A DNA stretch of 64,000 nt. Origin: Candidatus Leucobacter sulfamidivorax (GTDB lineage Bacteria > Actinomycetota > Actinomycetes > Actinomycetales > Microbacteriaceae). The notes under the pieces were generated by a model. It saw nothing but the letters and a program-made list of their open reading frames with translations. It searched no databases and was not told the origin of the DNA. This document shows positions 36,606 through 46,459 of the stretch, piece after piece (the first letter of the stretch is position 1; every line of letters starts with the position of its first letter). Both the position numbers and the translations under genes were made by a program. The DNA is taken from NCBI GenBank assembly GCA_016771945.1, contig QZLF01000002.1, positions 372,001-436,000 of the forward strand, read 5' to 3'.

Positions 36606-37088
36606 ATGCGATTCGTGACAGCGGCCGTCGGTCTGAGTGCAGTGCTGATGCTCGGAGCGTGCGCGACGCCCGCGGTGGCGCCGGTGCCCGAGGTCACGGC
36701 CCCGGCCCCGGTCGAATCGCCCGAGCCCGCGTTCGAGAACCGCTCGGAGCCCTTCGGCTCTTGGAAGCTCGAGCCGGGCATCCCCGAGAACACGCCCGTC
36801 GACGTACCGTTCCCCGAAGGCCGCTGGATCGAGGAGTCGAGCGTCGCCTTCGACGACGAGGGCGGCATGATCGATCTCTGGGTGACGGCGGACGAGCTCG
36901 ACCGGGTGATTCGCGTCTTCGAGGACGCCGGCTGGGTGTTCGGCGAGCGGAGCGAGAACGCGGGCCGGGTGACCGTCGTCGCCTTCGACGCCGAGCAGGA
37001 CCGGGCGCTGAACTTCATATTCAATCCGGAGCGCGACGATCGCGACTCCCGCCTCACCGTCACCTACGTCGCATCGGTCAGGGGATGA
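36606..37088 (+). CDS. Predicted lipoprotein, unknown function
   Basis: 160 residues with signal peptide and lipobox LGAC (Cys19 from the ATG), then a Pro/Glu-rich linker and a compact domain with no recognised family. ATG at 36606 with AGGA 10 bases upstream; GTG one codon earlier is equally possible. Confidence 0.65.
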   Translation: MRFVTAAVGLSAVLMLGACATPAVAPVPEVTAPAPVESPEPAFENRSEPFGSWKLEPGIPENTPVDVPFPEGRWIEESSVAFDDEGGMIDLWVTADELDRVIRVFEDAGWVFGERSENAGRVTVVAFDAEQDRALNFIFNPERDDRDSRLTVTYVASVRG

Positions 37089-37161
37089 GGCCGGCCCCGC
37101 GGACCGCCGACCGCCCCGAGTGCCGGGTCCGGGAGCGCGAGCGAGCGGAGGCCCCGACCGG

Positions 37162-37611
37162 ATGACCCTCATCGAGATCGAGACGCGGATCGCCGCGCCG
37201 GTCGAGCGCTGCTTCGCCCTGAGCCTCTCGATCGACGCCCACGCGGCGTCGATGGGCGCATCGCGCGAGCGCGCGGTCGCCGGCGTGACGAGCGGTGAGA
37301 TCGGCCTCGGCGAGCAGGTGACCTGGCGGGCGCGCCATTTCGGGCTGACGTTCCGCATGACTTCGAGGATCACGGCCTACGAGTGCCCGACGTGCTTCGT
37401 CGACGAGCAGGTCGAGGGGCCGTTCGCGCGCTGGTGGCACGAGCACCGCTTCCTCGCGGAGGAGCCGGGAACCCTGATGCTGGATCGGATCGAGTTCGCC
37501 GCTCCCTTCGGCGCTCTCGGCCGCGCAGTCGAGCGCGCAGGGCTCGCGCGGTACATGGAGCGGTTGATCCTCGAGAGGAACCGCTGGCTGGCGCGCGAGC
37601 TCGAAGGGTGA
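37162..37611 (+). CDS. SRPBCC family protein
   Basis: 149 residues with the START/Bet v1-like pattern: IEIETRIAAPVERCFALSLSIDAH at the start, LTFRMTSRITAYECPTCFVDEQ in the middle, and a C-terminal amphipathic helix. Binds a hydrophobic ligand or acts as a cyclase-like protein; ligand unknown. Start ATG; the longer open frame upstream lacks a ribosome-binding site. Confidence 0.78.
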   Translation: MTLIEIETRIAAPVERCFALSLSIDAHAASMGASRERAVAGVTSGEIGLGEQVTWRARHFGLTFRMTSRITAYECPTCFVDEQVEGPFARWWHEHRFLAEEPGTLMLDRIEFAAPFGALGRAVERAGLARYMERLILERNRWLARELEG

Positions 37612-37771
37612 TCTGTCGACCCCCGGCGGCGGATCCGCCGATCTTTGAGCCTCGATCCGGTCTCTGTCAGACTGGAGTGAGCCGCCGCGACCGATCTCCG
37701 GGCGATGATGCGGCCGGGCATCCGCCGCGATCCCGCCGGCCTCGGCATCCGCGACTCTGAAAGGATCATCG

Positions 37772-38236
37772 ATGACCTCTCTCCCTTCCGCCTCCGCCCT
37801 CCGCCGAGCAGGCGGACTCGCCGTGGCCGCGGGCTCGCTGCTCGCCGTCGCAGGCGCCGGTGCATGGTTCGCCGTGACGAAGCAGTTGCGCGACGAGAAG
37901 ATCACCGTGCCCGGCAACGCCCCCGTGCTCGCGGGCAAGCGCGTGCAGGGCCCGGCCACCGCGTACGTGCAGGCGCTCGTCATCAAGGGCAACGCCGAGC
38001 GCGGCGCGGGCGGGCGCACCTTCGCCGACATCAGCGAGGCGCTCCGCGGAGTAGACCACGACAGCGACGAGGCCCACGAACTGCGCAATCAGAGCTCGTC
38101 GCTCGCGACGGCGGCCTCGCTGCGCACCTCGCTCATGACCTCGGTGCTCGCCTTCGGCGTGAGCGCCTTCGTGGCGGGGCTCGGGGTCTTCCTCACTCTC
38201 GTCGGCTCGCAGCTCCGCCGGGCCGGAGGCGAGTAG
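37772..38236 (+). CDS. Small membrane protein, unknown
   Basis: 154 residues with two membrane helices (AAGSLLAVAGAGAWFAVTKQ; LMTSVLAFGVSAFVAGLGVFLTLVG) and an extracellular or periplasmic loop between. ATG preceded by GAAAGGA. Similar short proteins occur in related actinobacteria without assigned function. Confidence 0.65.
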   Translation: MTSLPSASALRRAGGLAVAAGSLLAVAGAGAWFAVTKQLRDEKITVPGNAPVLAGKRVQGPATAYVQALVIKGNAERGAGGRTFADISEALRGVDHDSDEAHELRNQSSSLATAASLRTSLMTSVLAFGVSAFVAGLGVFLTLVGSQLRRAGGE

Positions 38237-38340
38237 GCCGGCTCGGACCTCGCTGCGGCGGTGAATACCGGTTGTGCCCGTCGGCCTCGTCCCCGATAGT
38301 GGGTAGGGAGTCCGGAGGCTCCGAAGGAATGGGGGATCCG

Positions 38341-38763
38341 ATGGCAGCGAAGCAACCCGCGATGTCGCCGTCCGACATGCCCGTGTCGGAGGTGCTCGAT
38401 CGCGTCACGGGCCCGAGGCGCGCGGAGGCCGACGAACTGCTCGCGATGCACCGCGAGACCAGCGGATCCGAGCCCGTCGTGTGGGCTGGGCGCATCATCG
38501 GCTTCGGCGAGTACGAGTACCGGTACGAGAGCGGCCGCGGGGGCGTGGTCCCCGAGCTCGCCTTCGCGACGGGCTCGGCGAAGCACACGATCTACCTCGT
38601 CCACGACTTCTCGGAGCGCTGGCCGGATCTGATGTCCCGGCTCGGCAAGCACAGCGCGAGCAAGGTCTGCCTCTATCTGACACGTCTGAGCGGGGTGGAT
38701 CGCGACGTGCTGCGCACGCTGCTGCAGCTCTCGCTCGACGAGACCCGCGGCGCGAAGGGGTAG
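38341..38763 (+). CDS. DUF1801 family protein
   Basis: 140 residues. DUF1801 (YdhG-like) fold: VSEVLDRVTGPRRAEADELL, GFGEYEYRYESGRGG, SRLGKHSASKVCLYLTRL. Family role uncertain (some members called iron chaperones). ATG at 38341 or 38329. Confidence 0.82.
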   Translation: MAAKQPAMSPSDMPVSEVLDRVTGPRRAEADELLAMHRETSGSEPVVWAGRIIGFGEYEYRYESGRGGVVPELAFATGSAKHTIYLVHDFSERWPDLMSRLGKHSASKVCLYLTRLSGVDRDVLRTLLQLSLDETRGAKG

Positions 38764-38823
38764 CCCGCACCGCTGCGACCCCCTTCCGCCTCCAACGAAC
38801 CCCCGACTCCGAAGGAGCCCAAC

Positions 38824-39246
38824 ATGACGCACACGCTCGCCACCTACATCGCCCTGCCCGGCACGACCGCGGAGGCCATGGAGCACTGGCACGAGGTGTT
38901 CGGCGGTGAACTGAACATCCAACGCTACGGCGACGTCCCGCTCGAGGGCATGCCGTTCGAGCCCGACCCGCAGGCCGTCGCGCACGCGACGCTCGTCACG
39001 CCCGCCGGCGTCGTCACCGGCGGCGACGCCATGGACAGCGAGAACGACTACCCGGTGCGCGGCACGGCCTACTCGATGCTCTACACGACGGACACCGCGG
39101 ACGAGGCGCGGGAGCTGATCGGCAAGCTGCTCGAGGGCGGCGGGACCATGGGCATGCCGTTCGAGCGCGCTCCGTGGGGCGACTGGTACGGACAGGTCTT
39201 CGACCGCTTCGGCGTGATGTGGGCCTTCTCCAGCAGCGGCGACTGA
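38824..39246 (+). CDS. VOC family protein, PhnB-like
   Basis: 140 residues. PhnB/3-demethylubiquinone-like VOC fold: HWHEVFGGELNIQRYGDVP and the C-terminal MPFERAPWGDWYGQVFDRFGV. Usually a single-domain member without clear metal ligands. ATG start. Confidence 0.85.
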   Translation: MTHTLATYIALPGTTAEAMEHWHEVFGGELNIQRYGDVPLEGMPFEPDPQAVAHATLVTPAGVVTGGDAMDSENDYPVRGTAYSMLYTTDTADEARELIGKLLEGGGTMGMPFERAPWGDWYGQVFDRFGVMWAFSSSGD

Positions 39247-39306
39247 GCGCGAAGCACTGAGCGCGGTCCGCGTCCCGACGGCCGGTCGAGGCGCTAGCGT
39301 GGAGGG

Positions 39307-40113
39307 GTGGCACTCTCGCACCCCCTGCATTCCACGCTCGTCGGCGGATCGAACCCTGCGCCTGCGGCCCGCGTCGTCTTCCTGCACGGACTCTTCGGGC
39401 GGGGCAGGAACTTCTCGCGGATCGCCGCGGGCCTCGAGCCCGAGGCGCAGAGCCTGCTGATCGACCTGCCGAACCACGGCGAATCGGGCTGGACCGAGGG
39501 CTTCGACTACGCCGAGATGGCGGATCTGGTGGCCGATCACCTGCGGAACGGCTTCGCGTCCGCGGGCCCGGTCGACGTGGTCGGGCACTCGATGGGCGGC
39601 AAGGTCGCCATGGTGCTCGCGCTGCGCCACCCCGATCTCGTGCGCAGACTCGTCGTGGTCGACATCTCGCCGGTCGCCTCGGCATCCGGTCGGGGCGAGT
39701 TCCCGCACCTGCTGTCCGCGCTCAGGACGCTCGACCTGGCCGCGATCGAGAGCCGGACCGACGCGCACGCGGCGCTCCGCGAGGCGATTCCGAACGACAC
39801 CGTGCGCGGGTTCCTGCTGCAGAACCTGCAGCGCGCGGGCGACGGCTTCGCCTGGCAGCCGAATCTGCGCCTGCTGCACGACGAGCTCGAGGCGGTGATG
39901 GGCTTTCCCGACATGACCGGGCGCCTCTTCGAGGGGCCGGTGCTGTGGATGCGCGGCGAGCGCTCGGACTACGTCGCGGACGACGACGCACCCGCCATGC
40001 GCGCGCTCTTCCCCAAGACGACCCGTCTCACCGTGCTCGGCGCGGGGCACTGGGTGCACTCCGAGAAGCCGGACGAGGTCATCGCCGCCCTGCGCTCCTT
40101 CCTGCTCGTGTAG
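39307..40113 (+). CDS. Alpha/beta-hydrolase, YbfF-like esterase
   Basis: 268 residues. HGLFGRGRNFSRIA oxyanion region, nucleophile elbow VVGHSMGGKVA, and the catalytic His in GAGHWVHSEKPDEV. This order resembles the esterase YbfF and acyl-CoA thioesterase relatives. GTG start. Substrate unknown. Confidence 0.83.
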   Translation: MALSHPLHSTLVGGSNPAPAARVVFLHGLFGRGRNFSRIAAGLEPEAQSLLIDLPNHGESGWTEGFDYAEMADLVADHLRNGFASAGPVDVVGHSMGGKVAMVLALRHPDLVRRLVVVDISPVASASGRGEFPHLLSALRTLDLAAIESRTDAHAALREAIPNDTVRGFLLQNLQRAGDGFAWQPNLRLLHDELEAVMGFPDMTGRLFEGPVLWMRGERSDYVADDDAPAMRALFPKTTRLTVLGAGHWVHSEKPDEVIAALRSFLLV

Positions 40114-40134
40114 CCGCGGGAGTATGCTCGGGGC

Positions 40135-40485
40135 ATGCCAGCCCCGAAACGCGACAGCATCGACGACTTCTTCGCCCAGCTCGAGCCCCACCAGCGGGCC
40201 CACCTCGAAGAGCTGCGCCGCATCAGTCTCGACTACCCGGTCGAGGAGGCGCTGCGCTGGAACCAGCCCGGGTACATGCGGGGCTCCGAGCAGATGTGGA
40301 TGCTGCAGGCCTACGCGAAGCACTGCTCGCTGCGCTTCGTGCCTGACTTCTTCGAGGCCTACGCCGACGAGGTGAAGGCCGCGGGTTACGAGGCCGGCGC
40401 CGGCTTCCTGAAGATCCTCTACGCGCAGGAGGTACCGGAGCAGCTGTGCCGGCGCCTGATCGAGGCGCGCCTCGCGGGCGCCTGA
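40135..40485 (+). CDS. DUF1801 family protein
   Basis: 116 residues. KRDSIDDFFAQLEPHQRAHLEELR, EALRWNQPGYM, and KHCSLRFVPDFFEAY are typical of DUF1801. Function unknown. A second family member is at 38341, with low similarity. Confidence 0.82.
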   Translation: MPAPKRDSIDDFFAQLEPHQRAHLEELRRISLDYPVEEALRWNQPGYMRGSEQMWMLQAYAKHCSLRFVPDFFEAYADEVKAAGYEAGAGFLKILYAQEVPEQLCRRLIEARLAGA

Positions 40486-40492
40486 CCCCGCG

Positions 40493-41179
40493 ATGGGGGC
40501 CGAGCCCGGACGCCAGCCGACCCGCCACCGGGTGTGGCTGCGCTGGTTCGTGTCCCTCGCATGCGGCGTCGTGGTCGCCGCGTTCGCGATGCCGTGGGTC
40601 GGCATCGCCGCGGGTCTCATCGCGGGCTGGGCCGCGCTCGCGATCGTGAACGTGACCTGGACGCTTCTCGCGGTGTGGCCGATGGACGCGGTGCAGACGC
40701 GGGCGCACGCCATCGCGGAGGATCCGGGCCGCGCGATCGCGCGCGGGGTCGCCACCGTCGGCAGCGTCGCGAGCCTCGCCGCGGTCGTCGTCGTGGTGAT
40801 CGAGGCGCGTGCGGCTCAGGGCGCGATGGCGTATCTGCTGGCGGGGATCGCGGTGCTGAGCGCGGTGAGCTCCTGGGCGCTGATCCAGACCGACTACCTG
40901 CTGCGCTACGCACGCGTCTACTACCAGAGCGGGGAATCCGGCCAGGACGCAGGATCGGGCCCGCCCGCCCGGGGCATCGAGTTCAACCAGTCGGACGATC
41001 CGCGCTACGTCGACTTCGCCTACTTCTCGGTCGGGCTCGGCATGACCTATCAGGTCGCCGACACGAACGTCACGCGCACCGAGGTGCGCCGCATCGTGAT
41101 CGCGCAGACGCTGCTCGGCTATCTGTTCGGCGCCGGCATCCTCGCCACGGTGATCAACCTCATCGCCGGGCTGGGCTGA
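40493..41179 (+). CDS. DUF1345 membrane protein
   Basis: 228 residues, about five membrane helices. The family signature is near the C-terminus: GIEFNQSDDPRYVDFAYFSV and GLGMTYQVADTNV. Function unknown. ATG 7 bases after the previous stop, so probably co-transcribed. Confidence 0.9.
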   Translation: MGAEPGRQPTRHRVWLRWFVSLACGVVVAAFAMPWVGIAAGLIAGWAALAIVNVTWTLLAVWPMDAVQTRAHAIAEDPGRAIARGVATVGSVASLAAVVVVVIEARAAQGAMAYLLAGIAVLSAVSSWALIQTDYLLRYARVYYQSGESGQDAGSGPPARGIEFNQSDDPRYVDFAYFSVGLGMTYQVADTNVTRTEVRRIVIAQTLLGYLFGAGILATVINLIAGLG

Positions 41180-41225
41180 GGAGGCCCACGAGTCGCTCCC
41201 CAGCGTCATTCTGTACGCTGTCAGG

Positions 41226-42485
41226 GTGAACGATGACGAGTTGCGCGCATTTCTCGAGTCCGCCACGGTGGGCGAGGACAACGCAGACGGCAGCGGAGCC
41301 GACGACAACGCCGCCGACGGCGTGCCGTCGGCGACCGAGGCCGAGCAGCCCACGGTGGTGCTGCCGCCTGCGCCCGCGAGCGCGGAGGACCGGGTTCCGA
41401 GCTTCGACGAGCTGATCGGCTCCGGTGCGGGCTCGGACCCGTCGGCCGACGCCGAGCTGCCGCCGATCGTGCTGCCCGGCCCGCCCTCGGCGGGACGGCG
41501 TTCCCCCTTCGGCGAGCCCGATGCGGTGCAGGCCCCGTCCGCACCGAGCCGGGCGCCGGAGCCCGAGCAGGCCGCCCCGATCCCCGCCCCGAAGCCGGCC
41601 GCGCAGAAGCCGGCCACCCCGAAGCCGGCAGCCCCGAAGCCGGCCGTGCCCGCGCGGCCCGCGGAGGAGAAGCCGGCGACCCCCGCCTGGGGCGCCCCGA
41701 CGGCCGCAGCCGCGGCGACCGGGGCCGCAGTGGGCGCAGCAGCCGCCCGCACCCCGAACCCCGCCGCAGCTGCCCGGCCCCCGCAGCAGCCGAGCCCGAC
41801 GCCGGCGGCTCCCGCCGCCCCGACGGCCCCGATGGCGCCGATCTCGGCCGCGTCGGCGGCTTCGACGCAGATCGGCCCGCCGACCGCGGCGCTCCCGGAG
41901 GTCGACGGGGACTACGAGAAGATTTCGGTGACGGGCGGCGAGCGTCGAACCTCCCGCTTCGTCCCGTGGATCATCGTCGCCGTCGGCGCCATCGTCGCGG
42001 TGGTCGTCGCGATCTTCATCGTCACCTCGCTGAGCGGCGGGGGGAACCCCGAACCCGCCCCGACCGCGGCGCCGACGACCGAGTCGCCGACCTCCTCGCA
42101 GCCGAGTACACCGTCCGATTCCGACGACGACGGGGAGCAGGGCGGATCGACCCAGCCGACCCGCGCACCGGCGACGACCGCGCCTCAGGTCGAGGTCGGC
42201 CCGACGATGAACCTGCCGGTCGCGGACTGGGGCGTGCAGGCCGACCTCTCCGAACGCCTGGGCCTGAGCGTCAACTACCGGCTCGACGGGCAGAACCTGG
42301 TGCTCTCGAGTTCGCTCATCGACAGCCTTCCCGCGAGCTGCTCGAAGGAGTGGGGCATGACCCGTACGGCTGCGGGCGACTTCGAGGTGCTGAAGCCGGC
42401 CGAGCGATGCGCGGCTGCCCCGGCGGTCTACGACGAGCTCTGGGGTCTCATGGACGCGATGGTGAAGAGCGTCCGCCCGCTCTGA
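41226..42485 (+). CDS. Acidic/Ala-Pro-rich protein with one membrane helix
   Basis: 419 residues. About 230 cytoplasmic residues, acidic then Pro/Ala-rich with repeated KPAAPKPA-like units, precede one helix (VPWIIVAVGAIVAVVVAIFI) and an external Pro/Thr/Ser-rich linker. The C-terminal ~100 residues form a compact domain without a recognised family (one Cys pair: Cys at SCSKEWG and RCAAAP). GTG start. Type II topology is likely. Function unknown. Confidence 0.6.
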   Translation: MNDDELRAFLESATVGEDNADGSGADDNAADGVPSATEAEQPTVVLPPAPASAEDRVPSFDELIGSGAGSDPSADAELPPIVLPGPPSAGRRSPFGEPDAVQAPSAPSRAPEPEQAAPIPAPKPAAQKPATPKPAAPKPAVPARPAEEKPATPAWGAPTAAAAATGAAVGAAAARTPNPAAAARPPQQPSPTPAAPAAPTAPMAPISAASAASTQIGPPTAALPEVDGDYEKISVTGGERRTSRFVPWIIVAVGAIVAVVVAIFIVTSLSGGGNPEPAPTAAPTTESPTSSQPSTPSDSDDDGEQGGSTQPTRAPATTAPQVEVGPTMNLPVADWGVQADLSERLGLSVNYRLDGQNLVLSSSLIDSLPASCSKEWGMTRTAAGDFEVLKPAERCAAAPAVYDELWGLMDAMVKSVRPL

Positions 42486-42494
42486 GCGCGACGC

Positions 42495-43292
42495 TCAGGC
42501 GGGCGCCGCGAACAGGGCGGGCCACCACATGACGGCGAGGGCGTAGCCGACGAAGCTCACGATGTCGAGCACCCAGTGCGCGACGATGAGGGGCAGGGAT
42601 CTGCCCCAGCGGTGGTAGGCCCAGCCGAAGACGAGCCCCATCGCGACGTTGCCGATGAAGCCGCCGAAGCCCTGGTACAGGTGATAGCTGCCGCGCAGCA
42701 GCGCGCTCGAGACCACGATCGCCACCGGGCCGACTCCGAGGCGGCGCAGCCGCTCGAAGAGGTAGGCGACGACGATCAGTTCCTCGCCGAGCGCGGCGCG
42801 CAGAGCGCTGAGCACGAGGATGGGCACCGTCCACCAGTGCTCGTCGAGCGCGGTCGGCACGACGGTGACGTTGATGCCGATGGCCTTGCTCCCGAGGTAC
42901 AGGCCGAGCCCCGGGATGCCGATCGCGGCCGCGAGCACGAGCCCCCAGCCGGCCTCGCCGATCCATCGCAGGCGAGACGAGCCCGCAGGTCGTCCGAGCC
43001 CGAGCCGTCCGAGGTGCGGGGGCCGGCTCTGCCAGAGCAGGAAGACGACGAGGGCGACCGGGGCGAGTCCGAACGCGAAGCCGAGCAGCTGGAAGACGAG
43101 ATCGAAGACGGGCCGGGCCGAGAGCGAGGAGTTGAGGGTGGCGGTCTGCTCCGCGAGCGAGGTGTCCCGGGTGACGCGCTCGATGATCCGCACGATGGCG
43201 GTAAGGCCGGCTGCGCCGTAGGAGAGCGCGAGCACGATCGCGAGCTCCCAGCGCAGGCGAGCCTTCGACGACGTCGCGGACGAGTGGATCAC
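42495..43292 (-). CDS. CPBP family intramembrane metalloprotease
   Basis: 265 residues, about seven membrane helices. CPBP/Abi motifs: [14 protein letters not shown] (EE-x7-R type), RGSYHLYQG (His), and AHWVLDIV (His-x3-Asp). Related to CAAX prenyl proteases and bacteriocin-immunity proteins. GTG start. Divergent from hutU, with the candidate hut operator between them. Confidence 0.85.
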   Translation of the reverse strand: MIHSSATSSKARLRWELAIVLALSYGAAGLTAIVRIIERVTRDTSLAEQTATLNSSLSARPVFDLVFQLLGFAFGLAPVALVVFLLWQSRPPHLGRLGLGRPAGSSRLRWIGEAGWGLVLAAAIGIPGLGLYLGSKAIGINVTVVPTALDEHWWTVPILVLSALRAALGEELIVVAYLFERLRRLGVGPVAIVVSSALLRGSYHLYQGFGGFIGNVAMGLVFGWAYHRWGRSLPLIVAHWVLDIVSFVGYALAVMWWPALFAAPA

Positions 43293-43340
43293 GCGCCCAG
43301 CGTAGCGGGCGCGATCCGGATGCGAGCCGGGAGTCGCCAT

Positions 43341-43356
43341 GTCCGGCATTCCAGAC
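43341..43356 (+). promoter_or_regulatory. Candidate HutR operator upstream of hutU
   Basis: GTCCGGCATTCCAGAC, a 6-4-6 near-palindrome about 100 bases before hutU. 14 of 16 bases match the element ahead of hutH (49897-49912 read on the minus strand). No other gene set in the window shows this motif to my reading. Confidence 0.5.
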
Positions 43357-43457
43357 GGGCTCGGCCCCGGGGGCGTTGCCGTGCGGCCCGGGTGGGGGTG
43401 GGATTGAGATATCCGCGATCCACCCCGTCGCCCGAACACCAGACGAAAGGCACCACC

Positions 43458-45191
43458 ATGGCACTCCCCGGCGCACGCCCAGTCAAGGCCCCTCGCGGCA
43501 CCGAGATCTCGGCCAAGAGCTGGCAGACCGAGGCCCCGCTGCGCATGCTCATGAACAACCTCGATCCCGAGGTCGCCGAGCGCCCCGACGACCTCGTCGT
43601 CTACGGCGGCACCGGTCGCGCCGCCCGCAGCTGGAAGGCCTTCGACGCGATCGTCGACACCCTGCGCGACCTCGAGGAGGACGAGACGCTGCTCGTGCAG
43701 TCGGGGAAGCCGGTGGGCGTCTTCCGCACGAACAGGTGGGCGCCGCGCGTCCTCCTCGCGAACTCGAATCTCGTGGGCGACTGGGCGACGTGGCCCGAGT
43801 TCCGCAGGCTCGAGGCGGAGGGCCTCATCATGTACGGCCAGATGACCGCGGGCTCGTGGATCTACATCGGCACCCAGGGCATCCTGCAGGGCACCTTCGA
43901 GACCTTCGCGGCGGCGGGCCGGAAGCTTCAGGGCCAGGGCCGCATCGCGCCCGTCGAGGGAAAGGGCTCGCTCGCGGGCACCATCACCCTGACCGGCGGC
44001 TGCGGCGGCATGGGCGGCGCGCAGCCTCTCGCGGTCACGCTGAACGACGGCGCCTGCCTCATCGTCGACGTGGACAGGACCCGCCTCGACCGCCGCGCCG
44101 GCAAGCGCTACCTCGACGAGGTCGTCACCGATCTCGATGAGGCCCTCGCCAAGGTGCAGCGGGCCAAGGACGAGCAGCGCGGGTGGTCGGTGGGCCTCGT
44201 CGGCAACGCCGCCGAGGTGTTCCCCGAGATCCTGCGCCGTCACCGGGCCGGCGAGATCACGATCGACCTCGTCACCGACCAGACCTCGGCGCACGACCCG
44301 CTCTCGTATCTGCCCATCGGCTACACGGTCGACGAATGGCAGGATCGTGCCGCGGCCGACCCCGAGGGGTTCACCCGGGACGCGCAGGCCGCCATGGCCG
44401 CCCACGTCCGGGCCATGGTCGAGTTCCAGGACGCGGGCGCCGAGGTGTTCGACTACGGCAACTCGATCCGCGACGAGGCCCGCAAGGGCGGCTACGATCG
44501 CGCCTTCGAGTTCCCCGGCTTCGTTCCCGCCTACATCCGGCCGCTCTTCTGCGAGGGCCTCGGCCCGTTCCGCTGGGCCGCGCTCTCGGGCGATCCAGAG
44601 GACATCCGCGTCACCGACGAGGCGCTCAAGGAGCTCTTCCCGGAGAATGCGCACCTCCACAACTGGCTCGATGCCGCCGCCGAGCGCGTCGAGTACGAGG
44701 GACTGCCCGCCCGCATCTGCTGGCTCGGCTACGGCGAGCGCCATCAGGCCGGCCTGCTCTTCAACCGGCTCGTCGCCGAGGGCAAGGTCAAGGCGCCCAT
44801 CGTGATCGGTCGCGACCACCTCGACTCGGGCTCGGTCGCCTCGCCCTACCGCGAGACCGAGGCCATGGCCGACGGCTCCGATGCGATCGCCGACTGGCCC
44901 CTGCTCAACGCCCTCACCGCGACCTCCTCGGGGGCGACCTGGGTGTCGATCCATCACGGCGGCGGCGTCGGCATCGGACGCTCCATCCACACGGGTCAGG
45001 TCTCGGTCGCCGACGGCACCGAGCTCGCGGCCGAGAAGCTCACTCGACTGCTCACGAACGACCCGGGCATGGGCGTGATCCGCCACGTCGACGCCGGCTA
45101 CCGGCGCGCGGTCGACGTGGCGGACGAGCGCGGCGTGCGGATTCCCATGGAGCCGGTGATCCGTAACACGGACGAGGCCTGGGTGAACTGA
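43458..45191 (+). CDS. hutU: Urocanate hydratase
   Basis: 577 residues. NAD-dependent conversion of urocanate to 4-imidazolone-5-propanoate, step 2 of histidine degradation. Signatures: [14 protein letters not shown], the NAD region [35 protein letters not shown], and [21 protein letters not shown] start after a GC-rich leader. hutI follows after only 4 bases. Confidence 0.97.
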   Translation: MALPGARPVKAPRGTEISAKSWQTEAPLRMLMNNLDPEVAERPDDLVVYGGTGRAARSWKAFDAIVDTLRDLEEDETLLVQSGKPVGVFRTNRWAPRVLLANSNLVGDWATWPEFRRLEAEGLIMYGQMTAGSWIYIGTQGILQGTFETFAAAGRKLQGQGRIAPVEGKGSLAGTITLTGGCGGMGGAQPLAVTLNDGACLIVDVDRTRLDRRAGKRYLDEVVTDLDEALAKVQRAKDEQRGWSVGLVGNAAEVFPEILRRHRAGEITIDLVTDQTSAHDPLSYLPIGYTVDEWQDRAAADPEGFTRDAQAAMAAHVRAMVEFQDAGAEVFDYGNSIRDEARKGGYDRAFEFPGFVPAYIRPLFCEGLGPFRWAALSGDPEDIRVTDEALKELFPENAHLHNWLDAAAERVEYEGLPARICWLGYGERHQAGLLFNRLVAEGKVKAPIVIGRDHLDSGSVASPYRETEAMADGSDAIADWPLLNALTATSSGATWVSIHHGGGVGIGRSIHTGQVSVADGTELAAEKLTRLLTNDPGMGVIRHVDAGYRRAVDVADERGVRIPMEPVIRNTDEAWVN

Positions 45192-45195
45192 CGCC

Positions 45196-46431
45196 ATGAC
45201 TGCTCTGCTCATCACCGGCATCGGCGAGCTGACGACGAACGACGAGTCGCTCGGCGAGGGCGTCGGCGGCCGCCTGCGCGACGCCGCCGTCGTGATCGAG
45301 GGAGAGCGCGTCGCCTGGGTGGGCTCGTCGGCCGTCGCACCGGCGGCCGACGAGCGCTTCGACGCGACCGGCCGGGCCGTGCTGCCGGGCTGGGTCGACT
45401 CCCATACGCATATGGTCTTCGCCGGCGACCGCACCGCCGAGTTCGAGGCGCGCATGGCCGGAGAGGCCTATGCCGCGGGCGGCATCAACGTGACGGTCGA
45501 GGCCACCCGCTCGGCCCCGGACGCCGAGCTCGAGCAGAACCTCGCCCGTCTTGTGCACGAGGCCCGCCTCGGCGGCACCACGACCATCGAGACGAAGACG
45601 GGCTACGGGCTCACGATCGCCGACGAGGCGCGCTCGGCCCGCATCGCCGGCCGGCACGTCGACGCCGTCACATTCCTCGGTGCGCATGTGGTGCCGAGCG
45701 GGGCGGATCCGGACGCCTATCTCGACCTCGTCACGGGACCGATGCTCGATGCCGTCGCGCCGCACGTCAGCGCGGTCGACGTCTTCTGCGAGACCGGGGC
45801 CTTCGATGAGGCGGCCTCGCGACGCGTGCTCGAGGCCGCCGCCGGGCGGGGGCTCGCGACCCGCGTGCACGGCAATCAGCTCGGCGAGGGACCCGGCGTG
45901 CGGCTCGCGGTCGAGCACGGGGCGCTCAGCGTCGACCACCTGGGCTTCCTCTCCCAGGCAGACATCGACGCGCTCGCCGGCTCGTGGGCGGACCGGCGCG
46001 GCGGATCCGGCCGCCGCGGCACGGTCGCCACCGTGCTGCCGGCCTGCGACCTCTCGACGCGCATGCCGCTCGCGCCCGCCCGGCGCCTCCTCGACGCCGG
46101 GACGGTGCTCGCGATCGCCTCGAACTGCAACCCGGGCACCTCGTACACGAACTCGATGGGCTTCTGCGTGGCCACCGCGGTACTGCAGATGGGGCTCACG
46201 GTGCAGGAGGCGGTGCGGGCCGCGACGCTCGGCGGCGCGATCGCGCTCGGCGCTCACGAGGAGGGGTGGTGCGACCCGCAGGGGGTCGCGCAGCCCGCGG
46301 TCGGGGCGATCCGCCCCGGCTCCCGCGCGGACCTGCAGCTGCTCGACGCCCCGTCCGCGACCCACCTCGCCTACCGGCCGGGCATGCCGCTCACGGCCGC
46401 CGTCTGGCGGAAGGGCGCGCGCATCGCCTGA
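45196..46431 (+). CDS. hutI: Imidazolonepropionase
   Basis: 411 residues. Amidohydrolase-superfamily hydrolase of the imidazolone ring, step 3. Metal-binding DSHTHMVFAGDRT (His70, His72), GGTTTIETKTGYGL, and the C-terminal ASNCNPGTSYTNSM stretch identify HutI. ATG start, 4 bases after hutU. Confidence 0.96.
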   Translation: MTALLITGIGELTTNDESLGEGVGGRLRDAAVVIEGERVAWVGSSAVAPAADERFDATGRAVLPGWVDSHTHMVFAGDRTAEFEARMAGEAYAAGGINVTVEATRSAPDAELEQNLARLVHEARLGGTTTIETKTGYGLTIADEARSARIAGRHVDAVTFLGAHVVPSGADPDAYLDLVTGPMLDAVAPHVSAVDVFCETGAFDEAASRRVLEAAAGRGLATRVHGNQLGEGPGVRLAVEHGALSVDHLGFLSQADIDALAGSWADRRGGSGRRGTVATVLPACDLSTRMPLAPARRLLDAGTVLAIASNCNPGTSYTNSMGFCVATAVLQMGLTVQEAVRAATLGGAIALGAHEEGWCDPQGVAQPAVGAIRPGSRADLQLLDAPSATHLAYRPGMPLTAAVWRKGARIA

Positions 46432-46459
46432 GGCGTGCCGCGGGAGCGCCAGGCCGCCG

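Noticed and set aside
37636-37655. Palindrome CGGCGGATCCGCCG after the SRPBCC gene
   Set aside because: Short, with no loop; similar GGCGGATCC words recur across the window, so it is weak evidence for a terminator.
42576-43457. Upstream extension of the hutU frame
   Set aside because: Lies opposite the CPBP protease gene; the ATG at 43458 matches the family start.
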